DNA from: JAXDBM01 sp963709485 | Lineage (GTDB): Bacteria > Desulfobacterota > Syntrophia > Syntrophales > Fen-1087 | Assembly (NCBI GenBank): GCA_963709485.1 | Contig: CAVPWE010000004.1 | Coordinates: 24,397 to 88,396 of the forward strand | DNA length: 64,000 nt | Direction of reading: 5' to 3' | Shown here: positions 58,325-64,000 of the stretch, piece by piece | Layout: every line of letters starts with the position of its first letter | Numbering within the stretch: the first letter of the stretch is position 1 | Made by a program: the position numbers and the translations under genes | Notes under the pieces: generated by a model | What the model saw: the letters and a program-made list of their open reading frames with translations, nothing else | Databases searched by the model: none | What the model was told of the DNA's origin: nothing

Positions 58325-58687
58325 GTGCAGCCCTTGGGAATCATGGTTTACGGGTACAGCGCCGGGCAGTCCGATGTGATCCGGCATTCCTTCGATCGCC
58401 TGTTTTCGGCCACAACCATCGTGATCAGCGCCTCCGGCAGGGAGGAGCTGAAGGTGCTGGACATCCTCGAACAGGGCCCCTTGGATCGCTTCGAAGAAAA
58501 GGAGCCCCGGGTCCTGGTGTTCCTTGGATTTTCCCAGGACCAGATCCGGCAGGCACTGCAGGATTTTCCCTCCGATGGGGGGCTTCCGCGCCCCATCTTC
58601 TGCACCCTGACGGAGCAGAACATCCACTGGCCCATGAGCCGGCTTGTAGAGCACCTGGCGGAGGAGCACAAGCAAAGGAAGAAATGA
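58325..58687 (+). CDS. DUF3783-domain protein
   Basis: A 120-residue protein with a GTG start behind GAGGAG. It matches the DUF3783 pattern: a central VLDILEQGPLDRFEEKEPRVLVFLGFSQDQIRQALQDF and PIFCTLTEQNIHWPMSRLVEHLAEEH. The family is common in anaerobes and of unknown function. It lies 36 bases after the acyltransferase and 78 bases before an acyl-CoA ligase. Confidence 0.8.
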   Translation: MQPLGIMVYGYSAGQSDVIRHSFDRLFSATTIVISASGREELKVLDILEQGPLDRFEEKEPRVLVFLGFSQDQIRQALQDFPSDGGLPRPIFCTLTEQNIHWPMSRLVEHLAEEHKQRKK

Positions 58688-58765
58688 AATTCCCGGCAAT
58701 GTCAAGCGGTCCTTCCGGGACGGGACGATCGCGGGATCATCGCACAAGCGGAAAGGAGGCGGCCC

Positions 58766-60508
58766 ATGTATGAGACGAAGCCCTGGCTGAAGTTTTACGG
58801 CCCCGTGCCGGAGTCGATCGACTATCCCCGGGTGACCCTTTACGAGGCGCTCATGCAGACGGTGGCGCGCTGCCCCGACGACGTTGCCTGGGATTTTTTC
58901 GGCACCACATGCACCTACCGGCGCTTCGGCGGGGAGATCCGGCAATGCGCCGATGCATTGGCCGCCCTGGGCCTGAAGGCCGGCGACCGGATCACCATCT
59001 CCATGCCGACCTGCCCGCAGGGGATCATCTGCTTTTACGCGGCCAACAAGCTGGGCGCGGTGGCCAGCATGATTCACCCCCTCTCGACGGCCAGGGAGAT
59101 TGAATTCTACCTCAACAAGAGCAGGAGCCGCTTCGCCCTCACGCTGGACGCCTTCTACGGCAAGTTCAAGGAGGTTCAGCCCTGCACCGGCCTGCAGACC
59201 CTGATCCTGGCCCGAATCCCCGATTACCTGGACTGGATCAAGAAGATCGGGTTCAACCTGACGAAGGGACGTAAAATCCCCGCAGTACCCGCGGACCCGC
59301 TGGTCCGCTGGTGGCATGAGCTCATGAGGGGGTCCTACCCGGAAGCCCCGCAGGCGAAGACGGAGACGGACGACCTGGCCGTCATCCTCTACAGCGGCGG
59401 CACGACGGGCACGCCCAAAGGGATCATGCTGTCCAATCTGAACCTCATCAGCGAGGGCATGCAGGTCGCCGCCTGGGGCGGTCTGGGCGGCGGCGCTTCC
59501 ATCCTGGCGATCCTGCCCATCTTTCACGGTTTCGGCCTGGGCGTCTGCGTCAATGCCGTGTTCATGGGCGGCGGCAAGAGCATTCTGGTGCCGCAGTTCA
59601 CGCCGGAGACGGTGGCCGGACTGATCAAAACGAAGAAGCCGACTTTCGTCGTCGGCGTGCCGACCCTCTTCGAGGCCCTGAACCGGAATCCGCTCTTTCA
59701 GAAGGCCGACCTGAGCTGCCTGAAGGGGGCCTTCAGCGGCGCCGACCAGCTTCCCCGCCCGGTCAAGGAGAAATTCGAGGAGATCGTCCGGCGGCAGGGC
59801 GGCACGGTACAGCTCCGCGAGGGCTACGGACTCACGGAGGCCGTGACGGCCATCATGGCCATGCCCATGACCGAATACCGGGAAGGAAGCGTGGGGATCG
59901 TCTTTCCGGACATGCTGGCGAAGATCGTGAGGCAGGGGACGATGGAGGAGGCGCCGGCCGGCGAGATCGGAGAGATCTGTCTGCATGGCCCGGCGGTCAT
60001 GCTGGGCTATCTGGAGATGCCCGCGGAGACGGCGGAGACCCTGAAGGTCCATCCGGACGGGAAATTGTGGCTGCACACGGGCGACCTGGCCACGATGGAC
60101 GGGGACGGCTTCGTCTACTTCAAGCTGAGGCTGAAGCGGATGATCAAGTCATCGGGGATGAACGTCTACCCCGCCCAGGTCGAGGATGTCCTCTACCGGA
60201 ACGACGCGGTGCTGGAGTGCTGCGTGATCGGCGTTCCCGACGAGGTCCAGGTGGAGCGCGTCAAGGCCTTTGTGGTCCTGAAGGACCCGAACCGGGCCGG
60301 ACCGGAAATGGAGCAGGCCCTGATCCTGCACAGCCGCGAACATCTCATCAAGTGGTCCTGTCCGAGGGAGATCGAATTCAGGGCGTCGCTGCCCAAGACC
60401 CTCGTCGGGAAAGTGGCGTTCAACTGTCTGGAGGAGGAAGAGAAGGCCCGGCTGCGGGCTGCCGGGCTTTATGCGGGAGAGAAATGCGACCATGAATCAT
60501 CTGGATGA
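58766..60508 (+). CDS. AMP-forming acyl-CoA synthetase (class I adenylate-forming)
   Basis: A 580-residue acid-CoA ligase. The phosphate-binding loop is VILYSGGTTGTPKGIMLS, followed by LPIFHGFGLGVCVNAVFMGGG, REGYGLTEAVTAIMAMP, the hinge LWLHTGDLATMDGDGFVYFKLRLKRMIKSSGMNVYPAQVE and the catalytic Lys in SLPKTLVGKVAFN. Substrate is not clear; the next genes encode 2-hydroxyacyl-CoA dehydratase or benzoyl-CoA reductase-like subunits, so an aromatic or hydroxy acid is possible. AAAGGAGG site. It overlaps the next gene by 17 bases. Confidence 0.92.
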   Translation: MYETKPWLKFYGPVPESIDYPRVTLYEALMQTVARCPDDVAWDFFGTTCTYRRFGGEIRQCADALAALGLKAGDRITISMPTCPQGIICFYAANKLGAVASMIHPLSTAREIEFYLNKSRSRFALTLDAFYGKFKEVQPCTGLQTLILARIPDYLDWIKKIGFNLTKGRKIPAVPADPLVRWWHELMRGSYPEAPQAKTETDDLAVILYSGGTTGTPKGIMLSNLNLISEGMQVAAWGGLGGGASILAILPIFHGFGLGVCVNAVFMGGGKSILVPQFTPETVAGLIKTKKPTFVVGVPTLFEALNRNPLFQKADLSCLKGAFSGADQLPRPVKEKFEEIVRRQGGTVQLREGYGLTEAVTAIMAMPMTEYREGSVGIVFPDMLAKIVRQGTMEEAPAGEIGEICLHGPAVMLGYLEMPAETAETLKVHPDGKLWLHTGDLATMDGDGFVYFKLRLKRMIKSSGMNVYPAQVEDVLYRNDAVLECCVIGVPDEVQVERVKAFVVLKDPNRAGPEMEQALILHSREHLIKWSCPREIEFRASLPKTLVGKVAFNCLEEEEKARLRAAGLYAGEKCDHESSG

Positions 60509-61613
60509 AATCAGGCGAGCCGTCCTGGACCCTTACGGCTATGCGAAAAAGCACAAGGCGGAAACGGGCGGGAAAGTCGTCGGCTATTTCTGCTCCTATG
60601 CGCCGGAGGAGATCATCCGGGCCGCCGGGGCCCTGCCGTTCCGGATTTTCAGCCGGAGGGGCAACCTTCATCTGGCCGACCGGCATCTGCAGTCCTACTG
60701 CTGCTCGCTCGTGCGGAGCGTCCTGGAGGAGGCCCTGTCCGGGGAATTGGCTTTTCTGGACGGCGTTGTCTTTCCCCATACCTGCGATTCCATACAGCGC
60801 CTGTCCGATATCTGGCGGCTGAACGTGCCTTACGGCTTTCATGCCGACGTGGTCCTGCCCGTCAAGCTGAACACGGACAGCGCCCGCCGGTACATGGTTG
60901 ACGTTCTGCGGGCGTTCCGGGCCGAGCTGGAAAAGAAGCTCGGCGTCGCCATCACCGACGAGGCCCTCAGGGATTCGATGGGGCTCTACGATAAACTGCG
61001 CGGCGCCCTGAGGAGGATCTATGAGATCCGGGAAAAGGACCCGGAGCTCATCGGCGGCGCCGACGTCTATGCGATCGTGAAGGCTTCGATGATCATGGAC
61101 CGGGCGCGTCTGGCGATGCTGCTGTCCGGCCTGGTTGGGGAACTGGAGCGAAAAGAGCCCGGTGATGAAAAGACGGACCGCAAGCGGATCGCGCTCTCGG
61201 GTGGGATCTGCGATTTCCCCGACATCCATCACCTCATCGATGAGGCGGGCGGCGTCGTGGTCTGGGACGACCTCTGCACCGGCGCGAGGTCCTTTGCCGG
61301 CGGGTTCGGCACGGCGGCGGACCCCATCGAGGCCATTGCGGAGCGCTATCTGGACCGGATCGTCTGCCCGGCCAAGCACAGCGGCCTGACGAGCCGCGCC
61401 GACCATCTCGTCCGAATGGTGCGGGAAAAGGGCGCGCAGGGGGTGGTCTTCACGCTGCTGAAATTCTGCGATCCCCACGCCTTCGATTATCCCACCCTGA
61501 AAAGCGCGCTGGACCGGGAGGGGATTCCGAGCCTCCTGCTGGAGGTGGAGGATCAACTGCCGCCGGAGGGTCAGTTGAAGACGCGGTTTGAGACCTTCGT
61601 GGAGATGCTTTAA
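60492..61613 (+). CDS. 2-hydroxyacyl-CoA dehydratase / benzoyl-CoA reductase family subunit (smaller, HgdB/BcrC-like)
   Basis: A 373-residue subunit of the HGD-D family. Cys ligands of the [4Fe-4S] centre are probably in GYFCSYAPEEIIRAAGALPFRIFSRRG, QSYCCSLVRSVLEE and VFPHTCDSIQRLSDIW. The middle segment SGGICDFPDIHHLIDEAGGVVVWDDLCTGARSF is typical. Enzymes of this family need an ATP-driven activator to inject an electron. No activator gene (HgdC/BcrAD-type) is nearby. The start at 60492 is preferred over 60471 because of GGGAGAG. The second subunit follows 11 bases later. Confidence 0.88.
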   Translation: MNHLDEIRRAVLDPYGYAKKHKAETGGKVVGYFCSYAPEEIIRAAGALPFRIFSRRGNLHLADRHLQSYCCSLVRSVLEEALSGELAFLDGVVFPHTCDSIQRLSDIWRLNVPYGFHADVVLPVKLNTDSARRYMVDVLRAFRAELEKKLGVAITDEALRDSMGLYDKLRGALRRIYEIREKDPELIGGADVYAIVKASMIMDRARLAMLLSGLVGELERKEPGDEKTDRKRIALSGGICDFPDIHHLIDEAGGVVVWDDLCTGARSFAGGFGTAADPIEAIAERYLDRIVCPAKHSGLTSRADHLVRMVREKGAQGVVFTLLKFCDPHAFDYPTLKSALDREGIPSLLLEVEDQLPPEGQLKTRFETFVEML

Positions 61614-61624
61614 GGGAGCGAGAG

Positions 61625-62875
61625 ATGGCTGAAGATAAGAGGAAAATGCCGGACCCCGAGCAGGAAAAGCGGAAAATCAAGACCGTCAAGAGAATGAAGG
61701 AAATCATGACGGCCTACTACATCGACGCCAAGACCGCCGGGCAGACGGGCAAAAAGGTTGCCTGGATCACCAGTGGCGGGCCCGTGGAGCCGCTCATCGT
61801 GATGGACGTCATCCCCGTCTATCCGGAGAATCACGGGGCCATGATCGGCGCCAGCCGCATGGGTGGAGACCTGTACGGGAAGGCGGAAGCGATGGGCTAC
61901 GCCGGGGACCTCTGCTCCTACGCCTGCTCGGACATCGCCTGCGCCACCGTCAACGGCGGTCCCATCGGCGGCCTTCCCCGGCCGGACATGCTGGTCTGCT
62001 GCAACAACATCTGCGGGACCGTTCTCAAATGGTACGAGATCCAGGCCCGCTATTTCAACGTGCCGCTGTTCATCCTCGACACCCCCTTCTGCCATACGGA
62101 ATACACGAAGGAATCCCAACGGTATGTCCGCCGGCAGATCGACGAGTACATCCGCTTTCTGGAGGAGCACTGCGGGAAGAAATTCGACTTTGACCGGATG
62201 AAGGAAGTGGGGAGGCTCTCCGTCGCCGGCCAGCGCGCCTGGCAGGCGGTGCTGGACACGACCATGAACAAGCCGGCCCCCATGAGCGCCTTCGACGCCT
62301 TTTTCCATCTGGCCCTGATCGTGACGCTGCGCGGGACCCGGCCGGTGGTGGACTACTATGAAACCCTGCTGGCGGAGATGAAGCAGCGGGTCGCCGACGG
62401 CATCGGCGCCGTGCCCGAGGAGAGGTACCGCCTGCTCTGGGACAACCTGCCCGTCTGGTACCGGACGAAATGGCTATCCGAGAAATTCGCCGCCCAGGGC
62501 GCCTGCCTGGTGGCCGACACCTACACCTCGGCCTGGTGCACGGCCCTCAAATACGTGGACGAAAACAATTTCCTGGAGAGCATGGCCGAGTGCCACGCCC
62601 GGATCTACCTGAACATCGGCGTGGACGAGATGGCCCGGAGCGTCATGGCCATGGTGGACAAGTACGACGTGGACGGCATCGTCATGCACTCGAACCGGAG
62701 CTGCAAGCCCTATTCGCTGGGCCAGTACGACATTCAGCGCATCGTCGAGCGGGAAAAGGGAATCCCTTCACTGATGCTGGAGGCGGACATGACGGACGAG
62801 CGGAAGTTTTCCGAGAGCCAGATCGAGACCCGGATCGAGGCGTTCATCGAGGTCCTGCAGGGGAAGAAGCACTGA
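61625..62875 (+). CDS. 2-hydroxyacyl-CoA dehydratase / benzoyl-CoA reductase family subunit (larger, BcrB/HgdA-like)
   Basis: A 416-residue partner subunit with Cys in GYAGDLCSYACSDIACATVNGG, PDMLVCCNNICGTVLKWYE and VMHSNRSCKPYSLGQYD. The pattern of SYxxxD and NNxC resembles BcrB/BzdO and the larger dehydratase subunits. Together with the previous gene it should form a heterodimer carrying two [4Fe-4S] centres. The CoA ester from the upstream ligase is the plausible substrate. AAGGGAG precedes the ATG. Confidence 0.88.
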   Translation: MAEDKRKMPDPEQEKRKIKTVKRMKEIMTAYYIDAKTAGQTGKKVAWITSGGPVEPLIVMDVIPVYPENHGAMIGASRMGGDLYGKAEAMGYAGDLCSYACSDIACATVNGGPIGGLPRPDMLVCCNNICGTVLKWYEIQARYFNVPLFILDTPFCHTEYTKESQRYVRRQIDEYIRFLEEHCGKKFDFDRMKEVGRLSVAGQRAWQAVLDTTMNKPAPMSAFDAFFHLALIVTLRGTRPVVDYYETLLAEMKQRVADGIGAVPEERYRLLWDNLPVWYRTKWLSEKFAAQGACLVADTYTSAWCTALKYVDENNFLESMAECHARIYLNIGVDEMARSVMAMVDKYDVDGIVMHSNRSCKPYSLGQYDIQRIVEREKGIPSLMLEADMTDERKFSESQIETRIEAFIEVLQGKKH

Positions 62876-62939
62876 GAAAGGCGGGATTGCCGCCCGCGCT
62901 CCCGCAATGGGAGACTTGCGGCAGGCTCTGAAAACGCTG

Positions 62940-63395
62940 TCAGTAGATCCCCATCTGGCAGCCGCCGGCCAGCGTGGCCCCCAGCTCCCGGCATCGCTCC
63001 AGGATTTCCTCCGTCACCCGCGCCTTGGAGATCACCGGTTCGTAGACTTTCTTGAGTTTGTAGCCCAGCGCGATTCGTTCGATCGCGTTCAGGGCGCCCG
63101 TGCCGTCGTTGCCGGCGCTGATGAAAACGACGTAGGGCTTGCGGAAGACCTTGTCCTGGGCGGCGACATAGGTCCGGTCGAAAAAATCCTTGATCATGCC
63201 GGACATGTAGCCGAAGTTTTCCGGCGTGCCGATCGCGAGGCCGTCCGCCTGCAGCAGGTCGTCGATCGAGGCGTCCGGGGCTTTCCGGAGAGCGACCTCG
63301 GCCTTTTCGATGCTGCGGGCGCCTTCCGCAACGGCCAGCGCCATCTTCTCCGTGTTCCCCGTCTGCGAGTGATAGACGATCAGAATCCTGGCCAT
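62940..63395 (-). CDS. flavodoxin family protein
   Basis: A 151-residue FMN-binding flavodoxin-like protein. The phosphate loop is ILIVYHSQTGNTEKMALAVAEGA near the N-terminus, with GLAIGTPENFGYMSGMIKDFFDRTY and FISAGNDGTGALNAIERIAL following, as in NAD(P)H:quinone or multimeric flavodoxins (WrbA-like, shorter). It may shuttle electrons in reductive metabolism. The ATG at 63395 begins the fold directly; the frame upstream is not likely coding. Weak ribosome-binding site. It is convergent with the dehydratase operon. Confidence 0.88.
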   Translation of the reverse strand: MARILIVYHSQTGNTEKMALAVAEGARSIEKAEVALRKAPDASIDDLLQADGLAIGTPENFGYMSGMIKDFFDRTYVAAQDKVFRKPYVVFISAGNDGTGALNAIERIALGYKLKKVYEPVISKARVTEEILERCRELGATLAGGCQMGIY

Positions 63396-63415
63396 GATGC
63401 TGCTGCTGAATGATC

Positions 63416-63658
63416 CTATGCCTTCGGCTCGGCGAGCACCTTCAGCTCCTTCGGTGTCAGATAGAATTCGACGTAGCCGCATTTCCGGCAGCCGAAGACG
63501 TCGAAACCCGTCGATTTGTCGTGCAAGCCGTAGTTGTATCCGCCCTTGAGGAAGCCCAGGCGGATCAAATGAAAGGTGTTGGCGTCATTCTCATTCAGGA
63601 TTGCCAGTTCTTCGTCGGGATGGTTGATGCAAAAAACCTTGTCGCCTTTCCGCGGCAT
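63416..63658 (-). CDS. small Cys-containing conserved hypothetical protein
   Basis: An 80-residue protein starting MPRKGDKVFCINHPDEELA and containing one CxxC (GCRKCGYVEFY) near its C-terminus, suggesting a single zinc knuckle or Fe-S link. The ATG at 63658 follows GAAGGAGAAA. It lies 20 bases upstream of the flavodoxin in the same direction, so they are probably co-transcribed. Function unknown. Confidence 0.75.
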   Translation of the reverse strand: MPRKGDKVFCINHPDEELAILNENDANTFHLIRLGFLKGGYNYGLHDKSTGFDVFGCRKCGYVEFYLTPKELKVLAEPKA

Positions 63659-63680
63659 GGCATTTCTCCTTCGTTCCGGT

Positions 63681-63724
63681 AAAAAAAGAAGGGGCTGCCG
63701 ATCGATGACCAGCGCAACCCCTTT
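63681..63724 (-). terminator. terminator after tRNA-Ala
   Basis: On the minus strand AAGGGG-loop-CCCCTT is followed by CTTTTTTT. It lies 8 bases after the tRNA-Ala 3' end and just before the Cys-protein gene. Confidence 0.75.
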
Positions 63725-63731
63725 ATTGATT

Positions 63732-63807
<76 letters not shown>

Positions 63808-63833
63808 AATTTTCCGCCGCCGGGAGCGCAACC

Positions 63834-63861
63834 ATTAGCATGGCGTTTTGCGCTCTGTCAA
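63834..63861 (-). promoter_or_regulatory. promoter of tRNA-Ala
   Basis: TTGACA (63861-63856) and GCTAAT (63839-63834) are 16 bases apart on the minus strand, 27 bases before the tRNA. It is divergent from the tRNA-Leu promoter. Confidence 0.7.
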
Positions 63862-63871
63862 TACATTTTTC

Positions 63872-63900
63872 TTGACATTTCAGACCTCCTCTATGGTAAT
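63872..63900 (+). promoter_or_regulatory. promoter of tRNA-Leu
   Basis: TTGACA (63872-63877) and GGTAAT (63895-63900) are 17 bases apart on the plus strand, 11 bases before the tRNA gene, so the transcript starts a few bases before the mature 5' end. Confidence 0.7.
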
Positions 63901-63911
63901 CTGCCGCCCGT

Positions 63912-63999
63912 GCCGGAGTGGTGAAACTGGTAGACGCAGGGGACTCAAAATCCCCCGACCCTTGCGGTCATGTCGGTTCAATTCCGACCTCCGGCACCA
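63912..63999 (+). tRNA. tRNA-Leu (CAA)
   Basis: An 88-base class II tRNA. Acceptor GCCGGAG pairs with CTCCGGC, the D arm holds GTGGTGAAACTGGTAGACGC, anticodon stem GGGGA/TCCCC with loop CTCAAAA gives anticodon CAA, the variable arm is CGACCCTTGCGGTCATG and the T arm GTCGGTTCAATTCCGAC. CCA is encoded. It reads UUG. Confidence 0.97.
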
Positions 64000-64000
64000 A

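Noticed and set aside
57458..60076. 872-codon open frame on the minus strand
   Set aside because: Antisense of the acyltransferase, DUF3783 and ligase genes.

Overview
The window is a GC-rich (around 60%) bacterial chromosome segment, densely packed with genes on both strands. Its content fits an anaerobic, probably syntrophic or sulfate-reducing-type Desulfobacterota (Syntrophia-like). Supporting genes are an ADP-forming acyl-CoA synthetase piece, a family I CoA-transferase, a tungsten-type aldehyde:ferredoxin oxidoreductase, multiheme flavocytochromes, phenylacetate-CoA ligase with an ACT protein, 2-hydroxyacyl-CoA dehydratase/benzoyl-CoA reductase-like subunits, a B12-dependent ribonucleotide reductase and sigma-54 control. 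This placement is inferred from gene content; no 16S gene is present.

Layout. 1-9 kb: the end of an ATP-grasp acyl-CoA synthetase, then a leftward operon of two secreted Cache proteins, a GntP permease, a CoA-transferase and an HMA protein. A consensus sigma-54 promoter (7413-7428) precedes it, and an enhancer-binding regulator lies next to it with a perfect palindrome between them. 9-15 kb: an AOR-family enzyme, then a TAT-exported flavoprotein, a hexaheme cytochrome and an SBF-type transporter. 14.7-17.7 kb: MshEN and ExeA/SPOR-type proteins and a Yip1 membrane protein. 17.9-21.3 kb: a patch of decayed genes (deacetylase fragment, acetyltransferase, flavoprotein lacking its FAD motif, tiny ORFs) ending exactly at the 3' end of ssrA; smpB and a ttcA-like gene follow. 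22.9-33 kb: enolase, a QueG-like protein, plsB, ptsI, HPr, an orphan mannose-type IID, larB and larC. 33-38 kb: a class A beta-lactamase-like protein, an nrdJ interrupted by many single-base indels but with clear NrdR boxes, and a C-terminal processing protease.

38-50 kb: paaK-ACT-hypothetical, a cobalamin adenosyltransferase with an MTA/MTI phosphorylase, thioredoxin-bamD, an OmpA-like lipoprotein-rlmN-kinase operon, an NlpC/P60 hydrolase, and mtgA with a YgjP-like protease. 50-56.5 kb: malic enzyme, then a rightward cluster of a tiny membrane protein with a probable selenocysteine UGA, an LsrF/DhnA-type aldolase, a zinc alcohol dehydrogenase, a class II aldolase and a PAS-LuxR regulator. 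56.6-64 kb: a phasin-like protein, an acyltransferase, a DUF3783 protein, an acyl-CoA ligase with two 2-hydroxyacyl-CoA dehydratase-type subunits, a flavodoxin, tRNA-Ala(GGC) and tRNA-Leu(CAA).

The most novel item is the short membrane ORF at 51847-52020. Its in-frame UGA is followed, 16 nt later, by a hairpin with a GGUC loop, and coding continues to a TAA. Other notable points are the sigma-54/palindrome circuit, the mini-ORFs coupled to a flavoprotein, and the indel-ridden nrdJ, which may reflect local sequence error rather than true decay.
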